This document shows positions 23,022 to 33,500 of a DNA stretch of 64,000 bases, piece after piece; the first letter of the stretch is position 1, and every line of letters begins with the position of its first letter. Both the position numbers and the translations under genes were made by a program. Source of the DNA: Acanthaster planci (taxonomy: Eukaryota; Echinodermata; Asteroidea; Valvatida; Acanthasteridae). The stretch is from contig NW_019091409.1 in the NCBI RefSeq assembly GCF_001949145.1, forward strand, positions 1,222,412 to 1,286,411, written 5' to 3'. Under the pieces are notes generated by a model that did no database searches, had not been told where the DNA came from, and saw only the letters and a program-made list of their open reading frames with translations.

Positions 23022-23599
23022 CGTCGCCTCCTCATTTCCTGTCTCCTTCGCGAGCAGCTCCTCCCGGGCAGCTCCAGTTGGGGGTGAGGCGTCTGAAGGT
23101 CTCCCTCTGGGACCAGGTTTGGTGGCGAGGGCTAGCTTCCCGGAAGCTTGGGGTCCCCATCCAGCTCAGTGTCGCTAGCATGAACGTCCAGCATGTCCGC
23201 ATCCTCCACCTGGATGGTGTTGATAGCGACCCCCTTGCAGAAGTGGTAGTGCCAACTACGGATGTTCTCCCTGTAGAAGCTGACCCCGCACTTCTCGCAC
23301 TGGAAGGGAGGGGCGGACCGCAGAACCGAGCAAGGTGTCCTTAAGTGGCGCCTCAAGCTCCGTCTCTTGGTGAACCCCTGCTGACCGCTGGATTGTAGAG
23401 CCAGACAGCCTGCCCGGGCTCGAAGCCAGCTCCATGAGCCCTCCGATCATATTGCTGCTTCTGATATTGTTGACTGCGCTGGAGATGGCGCCCGGCGAAC
23501 TCATGGGCACGCTCGATCCTCGTCATCAGCCCACCACCATGTCCAATGGAAGCCCCACCTCACGGCCAAGCATGAGCATGTTCGGGGTGAGTTTGGTGC

Positions 23600-24410
23600 T
23601 GCCATGCTAGAAGGAACGGTACGCCATCATGACATACGGAAGGTGTTCATCCCAGTCGTTTCGGTTCTCAGCCACGAACATGCTCAGCATGGTCTTAACC
23701 GTCCGGTTGAAGCGTTCAACCATTCCATCAGACTGGAGATGGAATGGCGTTGTCCGCGTCTTCTGGATGCCAAGGAGCCGGCAGACCCCCTGGAAAAAGC
23801 CAGCCTCGAATCCCGTCCCTGGTCAGTGTCGATCTCAACGTTGTGCCGAAACGGGTGATGACCTGCTCCACCAGTGTCCGGGCCACCGTCTCTGCTGTCT
23901 GGTCCGGGATGGGAAAAGCCTCGACCCCTTTGGTAAAATAGTCGGCGACCAGCATGATTGCCGAGTTCCCGGACCTCGTCCGTGGCAGCCTTCCAGTGAG
24001 ATATGTGGCGATGGGCTCAGTGGGTGAGCCGGAGACATACTGCTGCAGGTGGGCCCTCCCTAGATGCAGCGGGGGCTTCCGGGACCCACATAGGTGGCAC
24101 TTCTGGCACTCCTCGGCTGCCTGCCGCATTCCTCTCCAATAGACGGGAGCCTGTTGCAGCCTGGCGATGGCCCGGGCGATCCCTAGGTGCCCGGCAGTAC
24201 AGTGGTCGTGGGCCAGCCGCAGGATATCCTGGTCCACGGAACGGCAACCTTCCAGGTAGGGGGGCCACCAGGTGGTCGCTCCCACCTCACCTGGAGGATG
24301 CCCTGTTTTAGCCGCAGCGTCTCCCACCTGGCCCACCATGACTTCATGCCAGCACCGAGGGCCGAGACTTCCTCCCACTTGGGCCTGTGGGACCCTTGTT
24401 CCAGCCACTT
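23600..24410 (-). pseudogene. Gypsy integrase remnant
   Basis: The HHCC zinc-binding part is visible (HDHCTAGHLG, then CQKCHLC), followed by the catalytic core with VADYFTK and AETVARTLVEQVITRFG. The first catalytic Asp, normally in an IAxDLTG motif, is Tyr here (IATYLTG). A frameshift follows, and the block QSDGMVERFNRT is read in another frame near 23730. The integrase would insert the DNA copy into the genome; this one cannot be active. Confidence 0.75.
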
Positions 24411-24639
24411 CCGAACCTGGGCCAGCTCCAGGTCTTGATGTTCTTCCTAAAGGCGGTCAGGGCTCCAGACCCATGGGAGCTTGTCCAAGTCCAATGCGTC
24501 CTTTTGGTCCACGCTCTGAATGGTGGCCACTGTGGGCGCCGGCTCGGCCACAGGGGGCGGTGCCCCTGCCATGAAGCACTCCTGCCTGGCCTCTTTCGAA
24601 CGTCCACATTGCCCGTAGGGGACTCAGGAGACGGCATCA

Positions 24640-25215
24640 GCATTGAGGTGCTTGCGCCCCGCTTGGTGCTTGATATCAAAATCGAAACACACTAGTCTCT
24701 GCAACCAACGGGCCGTCTGCCCTTCTGGCTCCCGAAAATTGAACAACTATCTCAGTGACTCGTGGTCTGTCCTAAACAGAAACCGCCCCAGCAGGTAATG
24801 TTCGAAGTACTGTACAAAGTGGACCACGGCCAGCGTCTTTTTCCGGGTAGGGCAATAATTGCGTTCAGACTTCGTCAGTACGTGGCTGCCGTAGGCAACC
24901 ACCTGCTCGCCCCGGCCGCCATCCTGGGACAGAACTGCCCCTATGGTGCAGTTGCTGGCGTCGGTATCCAGGATGTGCCGGTACTTGGAATGCGGGTACC
25001 TCAGCACCTGGGCTGTCGCCAAAGTGTTCTGAAGCTGAAGCTGTTCGACGGCCTCCTGGCAGGAATCTGTCCAGGTGACGTTGTTCTGACTCTTGTTGGT
25101 GAGACCATGCAATGGGCGGGCAATCTCCACAAAGTGGGCTATAAAGCGGCAATAGTAGGACGCGAGGCCCAGGAAGCTCCGGACCTGCGTCACGTTCGTG
25201 GGTGTCGGCCAACTC
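24640..25215 (-). pseudogene. Gypsy RT connection and RNase H remnant
   Basis: Reads [13 protein letters not shown], then [15 protein letters not shown] (RNase H first Asp region), [19 protein letters not shown], and after an in-frame stop near 24745 NFREPEGQTARWLQRL and KHLNADAVS. These are the standard blocks after the gypsy RT. Confidence 0.8.
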
Positions 25216-25399
25216 CTAATGACGGTGACCTTGTTGGGGTCGGTTCTGACCCCTCGGCAGACACTAGGCGACCCAAAAAGGACACCTCCGTCCTGAAGAG
25301 GTTACACTTCTTGGGCTTGAGCCTCAGCCCTGTGCTCTGGAACTGCTCCAACACTGTAGCCAACCTCTGGTAATGCTCCTCGACCGTACGCCCCAGACG

Positions 25400-25930
25400 A
25401 TGACTTCATCCAAGTACACTACTGCCACCTGCCACTGCAGCCCCTTAACACCTGTTCCATCACGCGTTCAAAAGTCGCCGGGGCGTTGCAGAGCCCAAAT
25501 GGCATCACCGTAAACTGGTACAGGCCACTCTGGGTGCCAAATGCAGTCTTCTTCAAGTCCCCCTCCGCCATACGGACCTCCCAGTACCCGCTGGCCAGGT
25601 CGAGCGTGCTAAACCAGCAGGCTCCGCTCAGGGCGTCAAGGTTGTCCTCGATTCTCGGAATGGGGTATGCGTCCTTCAATGTGGCTGCGTTGACCTTCTG
25701 GTAATCCATGCAGAAGCGGATGGACCCGTCCTTCTTCCTCACGAGGACGACCAGCGAGGACCAGGGGCTGTGGGACGGTTCGATGACGCCATCTTGCAGC
25801 ATTTGGTCCACCTGTTTCTCAGCCTCTTGACGTTTATGTATGGGTGACCGCCGCACCGGCTACTGGATGAGAGGCGTTGTCCTTGTGTTAATCCGATGTT
25901 GTACCAGGTCCGTCCTCCCGAGCTTTCCGT
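25400..25930 (-). pseudogene. Gypsy reverse transcriptase remnant
   Basis: Reads MLQDGVIEPSHSPW, VLVRKKDGSIRFCMDYQKVN, then STLDLASGYWEV (first catalytic Asp), FGLCNAPATFERVM, and the active-site box as YLDE (25404-25415) where YLDD is expected. The Asp to Glu change, plus a frameshift right after it, would abolish activity. Confidence 0.85.
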
Positions 25931-25974
25931 CCAAACCAGTGAATTCACCTGCAAACTCTGCCAGGAGTTCCAGC

Positions 25975-26190
25975 AGCTCTCCTCATCTTTTCTCTTCGTT
26001 TCGGGGGCCATGTCAACCAGTGCCTCCTGAGCTGCCCCCCTCAGGTCTGACGCCAGATACATCGCCTTCTTGTCTTCCGTCCACTGTTAACCGTCGCGAC
26101 ACTCTCAAAATGTATGACGTAGTCCGACCAGGAGGAGCTACCATCAAACTTGTCAGGGAGCATCATTGGCCTTCAGCCCCTCAGGCCTCC
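25975..26190 (-). pseudogene. Gypsy gag remnant
   Basis: Broken frames reading FDGSSSWSDYVIHFESVA and, after a frameshift, KAMYLASDLRGAAQEALVDM match the conserved core of gypsy capsid proteins (tryptophan block followed by a LxGxAQ block). It joins almost directly to RT, indicating an internal deletion. Confidence 0.6.
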
Positions 26191-26489
26191 CTTGCCCTGG
26201 TCCCCAGCTCCTCTCTCGACTACTAATGGTTGTCCAGGTCTCGGAGCTGGCTTCGGGGCATTTGCCCTGCCAACTGGGGCTACCCGGGAGGGGCGGCAGC
26301 CGCCGGGGCCCATGCTCTGAAGGGCGGGTCTTTAGCGTGGGCCCAACTTCGGGGAGGCCGGCATGGGTCGCACCTACGACGCCCTGCTTGAAGTCGGCCT
26401 CACAGGTTCATGTACGGTGCCCCCACTGGGGATCGGCCCATAGATTCCTGTGCAGTGCACCCCTATAGACTCGTGTGCGTGCGTTACTG

Positions 26490-27313
26490 CCCTGTGTAGA
26501 AAGACAAGAGGTTCTGACCCCGGAAAAGTTACGGGCAGACCTGATGAGTTTTGCTAACCAAATAGGTAGTAGTGACCAACCGGGAAAAGATGAATTCATC
26601 CCGTTGGTAGATAAAGAGAGAGCCGAGGGTAGTTAATGAGGGTGAGATGCAGGAGCGGTTGGGGAGGAAGTGGCACCGTCCTAACATTGTGCTGGATAGG
26701 TACAGTGGAAAAGTCTTGTGGAGACAGCCATTTTGAATCTTGTAAGAAGGCTAACGGTTGGGATGATGATGAGTCCGCTACTTACCTTGCCTCAAGCTTG
26801 CAGGGAAATACTCTCAGAGTGTTTGGTGAAAAAACCGAAGGTGGAAAAGAGTACAGTTATGCGGAAATGGTACAACTGTTGAAGAGGAGGTTTGATTCCG
26901 AATTACAAGCCGAGAATTTCGTGGTCGAATTGAGGCACCGTCGGCAAGGGCCGAAGGAGTCACTGCAAGAGTTTGGGCAAGCCGTGCGCGAGCTTACAGG
27001 GAAAGTCTTCCTTGAGTTACAGGAGGATGCACGAGACCGACTTGCCAAGAATCATTTCTACGACGCCGTAATAAGTCAGACGGTGCGTGGTGGTATTCAC
27101 CGGGCACGGCCAAAGAACGTAGACGAGGCCATACGAGCCGCATTGGAGACAGAGAATTATGAGAAAGTCGAGAGACAGCGAGCACTTGATGGGAAGCCTG
27201 TCAAGCTAGCCAGGGCTCTCGATACAACCATGGACGACCGAGTTGTGAAGTTCGAACCATTGCTTGTATGTGGAAGGGATTGTCAGAAAGAAAAAATGCA
27301 GATTTTTGCTTGA
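26490..27313 (+). pseudogene. Gypsy gag (capsid), second element
   Basis: A long open frame (26636-27313) carries HFESCKKANGWDDDESATYL, LASSLQGNTLRVF, LKRRFDSELQAENF, LQEFGQAVRELTGK and AIRAALETENYEKVE, the usual gypsy gag blocks. Its first residues come from the wrong frame: the WRQPF block immediately upstream is one frame away, so a frameshift lies near 26730. No CCHC knuckle remains. Confidence 0.75.
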
Positions 27314-27560
27314 CACAGTGTCAACAGATATGTTGATTAGTAGTCAGACATATTACCACATGCCAAAGGAGCAAAGGCCAACCTTGCTCGCATATGAAGT
27401 CAGCTGCCGGCAGGTTGATGGTAAGCTGCTGGAAGTTCTGGGAGCGGCATGGGTAGACGTTAAAGTTGGAAGAACCGTTGCCCAGTGAAACAATCATTGC
27501 CAAGATACAATGCGTTGGTATCTTAGGTATGGACTTTTTGATGGCGACTGGGGGTGTTTT
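27255..27560 (+). pseudogene. Gypsy aspartic protease, second element
   Basis: Reads YVEGIVRKKKCRFLLDTVST, where the family has DTGS/DTGA, and later after a frameshift LGMDFLMATGGVLNFQ, the usual ILGxDFL block. The Gly to Val change in the catalytic triad and the stop near 27486 show inactivation. Confidence 0.7.
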
Positions 27561-28485
27561 GAACTTCCAAAGTAAGACGTAGCTGCTAAATGGCGAGAAC
27601 ATTCAGTGTACCGACGGTGGAGGTGAGCCGTTCGTTGGTAGGGTGTTGGTGGCGGAGACCACAGAGATACGTGGTGGCCACGAAGCAGTCGTACCTGGAG
27701 TGGTGGCTGCAAGATCCCCAGAGTTGGCAATGCCAGCAATTGTTGAACCTCTAGAAGGGGGAGGCGAGTTAGCCACAAGAGGTTTGGCTGTAGGGCGATC
27801 CTTGGTAGAGGTATATCCCACTCCTAGTTTTCAATCCTGGTCGAGAGACCAAGACAGCTAGAAAAGGGACAACTGCAGGGGTTATTTTCGTAGTAGAAGC
27901 GAGTGCTGTTCAACCAGGTATCGTGGCTAGTGGAGCCACAGGTGGGCCTGAGTTACCCGAGGACTTACTGGACATGTTTGAGAGAAGCAAAGCAAATGCT
28001 GATTGCGAAAAAGTGACAAGGTTCACCCGGCAAAGGAGGCGTGGCTCAAAAGAGTAACACAACAACTCTATGGCAGCGATTAAACTGATGAGCAGGATGG
28101 TTTAATGAAGAAACTGTCTGTGTATTATACCCAGATAATTAGAAAACAGGGGGTGGTGATTTGCAATTGGCCAGGATACCGTAGCAATCTTGGGGAGACT
28201 GTGCTTTGTGAACGGAATGGTGGAGCTGAAACCAGTGATGAAGTCTTGGAAATATATGGAACAGGAAACCATGGTGACTGGGGAATAAACAGAAACAAAC
28301 ACTAATAAATTCACTGGAATGCACGTACATGTGCCCACTACACGACAACATAATTGTGCATGTAACGTTGCAACAATTGTCCCCGATTAAGGCTAAGGTT
28401 TGTACTCTAAACTCCTCTATTTTACATACTAACACAAGAATCACGATATGATCTTATACTAAGTTCATTATGGGCTCTGCTCAGA

Positions 28486-28990
28486 TTGCGTCCGCTTCAC
28501 GCCTTAACTGGAAAGGCAAGAAAATTTGTTTGGAGCGAAGAGTGTCAATTGGCATTTGATGAGCTTAAGTCTAGGCTTCAGTCTGTCCCGGTTTTGTCTT
28601 ATCCAATTCCGGAGGGCGACTTTATCCCGGACACAGATGCCAGTGGAGACGGCATATGTAGGGTTTTGCCCCAATTTCAAGGTGGAAAGGAAAAAGTCTT
28701 GGCTTATGCCAGCCGTAAGCTTGAGTAGGGCAGAGCACAATTATTGCGTATAAACACGACGAGAGTTGTTGGCAGTGGTAGTGTACCTCATGAACTTCAG
28801 GCAGTATTTATACAGCCGAAAAGTGACACTGAGGACGGACCACGCCGCACTTAGGTGGTTGTTGAACTTCAAGAACCCTGAAGGTCAACTGGCGAGGTGG
28901 ATTCAGATTATCTCTGAGTACGATGTAGAGATTCAGCACAGGCCAGGAAAGAAAGATGGCAAGCGCAAGCTGACGGGCTGTCTCGACGGC
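28486..28990 (+). pseudogene. Gypsy RNase H region, second element
   Basis: Reads RPLHALTGKARKFVWSEECQ, DTDASGDGI, VLAYASRKL, then after a frameshift LLAVVVYLMNFRQYLYSRKV and LRTDHAALRWLLNFKNPEGQ. Integrase-like sequence follows with GGHLGV-type blocks in broken frames near 29350-29480. Confidence 0.75.
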
Positions 28991-30269
28991 CATGTAAACA
29001 GTGTGGTCGAAGTCAGGCTGACCCAGAGAGTAATCAGGTCAACGAGGAGTCTGGTAACCAGGTCGAAAACGAGGAGAAAATTATTAGGGGCGTAGTAGCC
29101 AAGCCAAAGCTGTCAAGTGAGGTCTTGAGAGAGGCACAATGGGCCAACAAATCCATGATCTGGCTCATTCGAGCTAAGGAGAGTTGTGAGAGTAGACCCC
29201 CTTGGTGGGAGGTGTCCCATGCTCAAGCCGCTAGTAAGACAATGTGGTCTTTATGGGACCAGTTGGTCGTGAGAAATGGCCTTCTCTATCGGAGATGGGA
29301 AGACAATAAGATGGCGGTTGGTCATACCAGAGTAGCACCGTAAAAAGTCATGTCAGAACTGCATTGAGGGCCGCTAAGGGCCACCTTGGAGTCAGAAAAA
29401 CTGAGGCCAAGGTGAGGCTGAGATAGCATTGGCCAGGTATAGCGGCCGATATTGCGATGTGTGCGGGGGGTAGGTCGTCAACCAAGAAGGGTCGAGCATC
29501 CCTACCAGAAACTGAGGAGACCCCGAAGAAGCAGCTGAAGCGGAAACTAGCAACGATAAGAGAAAGCTCATCAAGGAGACGTGGGTGGACAGCAAGCTGA
29601 TGAAGAGGGAAGAATCGCAACAAGTCTACCTCGCCCAGGTGAAGGCAACTTGGGAGAGCCCCAGCAAGTAGAAAGTACATTGTAGTGTCATTATATAACC
29701 ATATAATATGATATTTTCTTGCCAAACGTTATGACTGTATAATCATTTTGTATTTGTGTAATCTTAGTGTGAGTGGTGCTTTCCATTACATTTTTATACG
29801 CTTTGTGTCTGTTCTTATTACGACTGTTTCTTGTTTCAGGGACCATTATGATTGTTAAAGGCCAAAAGGGTGAAAGTTTTGTATTGTATAATCTTATATT
29901 TTGATAACATGTTTTTATCATTAGAGGAAGGGAGGACAGAGTTGTGTAAGTCGGCATTCGTATCCCATGTAACAGATTATGGTTGATTTTTCTACGAGTG
30001 TATACAAGAGATTTGTGCTGGTGCATTTTGATTTAAACTTTTCAAGTGTATCACCAGACTCTTATTAGTATAGAACAGGTAACCTGGAGGAGTTTACGTG
30101 TATTAAGAGGATTCAGTTTAAGGTAAACTGTATAAAGTCAGAAGTTTTCAAACCCTCTCGTGGTTACTGACCGAAATTACCCCATGTTACGGTACAGTAG
30201 CAACATTTACTGCTACATCTGCTTGACACACTTTATGGTTCTGTACATTACACAAAATAGAGCCATGCT

Positions 30270-30513
30270 TAATACATTTGTACTTTGCACAGGGAAAATA
30301 GATTAGATAACTCCCCTTCCTTATGATCTTGATTTATCTCTGATTCGCTTGAGAACTATAGCACATGCATCTTGATAATGTTCGTTCCAGTCTGTGACAC
30401 TTACGTGGCACATCCGCGACTAGGGAATCTTTATTTGTTAAAAAGAGGCACTTACAGAGGTCCATGCCAGTCAGCTTCTGGAACTGTGAGCCGTTCCTGG
30501 TTAGCAAGACGCC
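30270..30513 (+). promoter_or_regulatory. Conserved promoter and 5'UTR block of carboxypeptidase copy 2
   Basis: Shares the layout of the blocks before copies 1 and 3: AGATAA (30305-30310), TTATCT (30334-30339), TATA-like GTTAAAAAG (30437-30445), GGCACTTACAGAGGTCCATG and initiator-like CCAGTCAGC (about 30468). Similarity to copy 3 continues upstream to about 30180. The role is inferred from position and conservation. Confidence 0.6.
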
Positions 30514-33500
30514 ATGAAGTCGCTATTCCTACTAATGCTCATCGCTGTCGCGCACAGCAAGAGCTACGATGGGTAAGTTTCCTCATAGATTATAGGACAT
30601 TACGGCTTAAGGTTTTATTGGTGTTTCAATAAGATAACACAAGGTGAACTACATAATATAAGACTTCTTCCCAATGGTGTAGCAACGGTGGGGCACGTGC
30701 CCCCCATAAATTCCCAATAGAGACCGAGCGATGACGCCGTGAAGAAAGGACGTGCACAACAAGAGCTCTGCGTTCGCTATTATTAATTGTGTGTAATTGC
30801 CCAACCGTAAACTGTCTGTTCCTTGCATGGAAAAGTCGTCAGCCATGCTGCCGGAACAACGAGGAGGGAAGAGACCAGGTGGCCGTGTTACGGGTCCCGC
30901 CATCCAGCACCCAGCAGCCCCGACAGACGAGGAGAGTGATAGCGCTGGAGAAGACACTGATCTAAGTCATAAGAAGTTTGAGATCTTCGTCAGGTCTACC
31001 CTTTCCAAGCTGGTAGAGGGTCAGCAGCCTTTTGAGGCTAGACTGGCAGAATCAATCGAGTTTAACAGTGAGAGAATCGCCAATTTAGAGACAGTTAAAA
31101 CATGCCTTGAGAAGTCGGTAAGTTCCCTCGAAAAGGAACTTTCTGATGTGAAAGCTCGATTGTCCAAGCAGGAGAAGAAATTAACAAGCAAGAGCGGTTC
31201 CCAAGACGTAACAACTTCCGTGTGGTGGGAATGGCCAGGTCAGAGAATGAAAACTGTGCGGAGAAGATTTTAAATATCTTCTTTACGAAGTTTGGCTGGG
31301 ACTCCAGCCTCACGCGAATCGAGCGCGCCCACCGAGACGGACGGGACAAGAACGGCCACCCAGCCCATAGCGGTCAAGCTGTTGTCCTACCCGGGACAAA
31401 GTGAAAGTGATGAGGGAATGGCGACGGGCTTTGCAGGGATCACAGCTCTTTATCCTCGATGACCTCACACTGCAAGACTGGCAGGAGAACAAAAAAGTGG
31501 AAATCGGAGGTAAAGTCACTCTATGATAAAGGTACAAAACTGAGGTTTTTTGCTGGAAAATTGCGATCAAGTAGTGGTGAAGTCTTGCACTTCTTGAAAT
31601 GAAATACAACGGAACTGTGGTCCTTTTTGTGGGGTAATTCCACGCACATTTTGTGACAGATATTGAGTGTGTTTAGGGTGTTTATTCTGTATTTGGGGGC
31701 GATCTTTATGTTCCTGTTTGATTTGGAAAAGAGCTCTTGTGTGTCGAAATCATGTTTCCTTCCAGTAATCTATTCCACAGCGGGCTATCTGTCGACCAAA
31801 GGATTTGTTTTAGGGGTTGAAGAGGGAATGCTTCTATTTTTTCTCTCTTTTCTTGACGGAAGGTTGTTTTGTGGAATGCAAAGGGTATGGTTCTATGGGA
31901 GGGCGGGATTCATTTTAAAAAGTCATTTACCGAATTCTTCATCTACCGAGTTCTTTATTATACCCTTTGGGCCACTGTGTTACATTCGTTTTAGGTATCC
32001 TTAGTTTGGTCTTGCTTTTCAAGTTTGTTTGTTTCTTTAAGACCATATGTGGAAACGAAATGATTTTCTTCGCATCACTATGCAAAAATTGTTTCAACGG
32101 AAAATGCTCAGTTTTCAATAGCCTCGATGAATTGTCGTGGGCTGGGTAACCTTGCTAAAAGAAGAGACGTCTTTCATTTTCTTAGGAACAAACAATATTC
32201 GGTTTATTGTTTACAAGATGTGCATTTTACCAAGGACATGGAACAGTTTGTGGAGACTGAATGGGGTTTCAACTGTTTCTTCAGCTCATTCAGGAGCAAC
32301 TCCAGAGGAGTGGAAATCCTTTTTAATAATAATGTGGAATATAAAGCCAAGTGGGTCAAAAAGGATGAAAATGGTTATTTGTTAATTATGGATCTAGAAA
32401 CCAGTGATTACAAAATCACATTGGTCAACTTGTATGGACCAAATAACGATGATCCCAGTTTTTGCGATAATGTGTGCACGATTTTGCATGATTTGGATAA
32501 CACTCACGCTATTCTGTGTGGGGACTGGAATTCGGTCCTAAATGAATCTCTTGATTGTGTGAACTACGTCAACCTGAATAATTCTCTGGCAGGAAACAGA
32601 GATCTCAATATGTGTAATGATTTTGATTTACTTGATGTCTGGAGAGCACACAACCCGGATTCTCGTAGATATAATTGGAGACAACACCAAACTTTGAAGC
32701 AATCTAGATTGGATTTTTTCTAAATTTCATCAGAACTGATCACTCTCTTAGTGACATTAAAGTTGACCTCAGTGATATTGAACATGGTCAAGGTTACTGG
32801 AAGTTTAATAATTCGTTATTGACGCATAAAAATTATGTTGATGTAGTTAAATACTATTTGAGACTTGGTGGAAGAATATACCGTGTCTCTATATTTACGT
32901 TTTAATCTTAGAAACATGCATCCACGAGATATCCAATTTGTTATTGATGATCAAATTTTCTTCGAAANNNNNNNNNNNNNNNNNNNNNNNNNNNNNNNNN
33001 NNNNNNNNNNNNNNNNNNNNNNNNNNNNNNNNNNNNNNNNNNNNNNNNNNNNNNNNNNNNNNNNNNNNNNNNNNNNNNNNNNNNNNNNNNNNNNNNNNNN
33101 NNNNNNNNNNNNNNNNNNNNNNNNNNNNNNNNNNNNNNNNNNNNNNNNNNNNNNNNNNNNNNNNNNNNNNNNNNNNNNNNNNNNNNNNNNNNNNNNNNNN
33201 NNNNNNNNNNNNNNNNNNNNNNNNNNNNNNNNNNNNNNNNNNNNNNNNNNNNNNNNNNNNNNNNNNNNNNNNNNNNNNNNNNNNNNNNNNNNNNNNNNNN
33301 NNNNNNNNNNNNNNNNNNNNNNNNNNNNNNNNNNNNNNNNNNNNNNNNNNNNNNNNNNNNNNNNNNNNNNNNNNNNNNNNNNNNNNNNNNNNNNNNNNNN
33401 NNNNNNNNNNNNNNNNNNNNNNNNNNNNNNNNNNNNNNNNNNNNNNNNNNNNNNNNNNNNNNNNNNNNNNNNNNNNNNNNNNNNNNNNNNNNNNNNNNNN

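Larger units (their letters stand above)
22090..26190 (-). mobile_element. Decayed Ty3/gypsy LTR retrotransposon, minus strand
   Basis: Pol domains appear in the normal gypsy order on the minus strand: a gag remnant (about 25975-26190), reverse transcriptase (25400-25930), RNase H (24640-25215), integrase (23600-24410). Gag C-terminus and protease are missing between gag and RT. A TGTAACAC sequence at about 22091 (GTGTTACA on the element strand) could be the outer end of the 3' LTR, but I could not find a matching 5' LTR. Numerous frameshifts and stops show it is dead. The matching part of the spacer after copy 2 lacks it. Confidence 0.75.
26470..29960 (+). mobile_element. Second Ty3/gypsy retrotransposon, plus strand, RT core deleted
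   Basis: Order on the plus strand: gag (26490-27235), aspartic protease (27255-27560), a pre-RT segment LPEDLLDMFERSK (about 27950-27990), then RNase H (28486-28990) and integrase N-terminus (29340-29480). The RT catalytic core is absent; 28090-28470 holds unrelated sequence in its place. A purine run AGAGGAAGGGAGG at about 29923-29935 could be the polypurine tract, with an LTR starting TGTGTAAG at about 29943, but no second LTR was found. Sequence and GC content differ from the neighbouring gypsy, so this is another family. Confidence 0.7.

Noticed and set aside
23604-24695. Plus-strand frames of 80-130 codons between 23.6 and 24.7 kb
   Set aside because: They are antisense shadows of the minus-strand gypsy integrase and RNase H.
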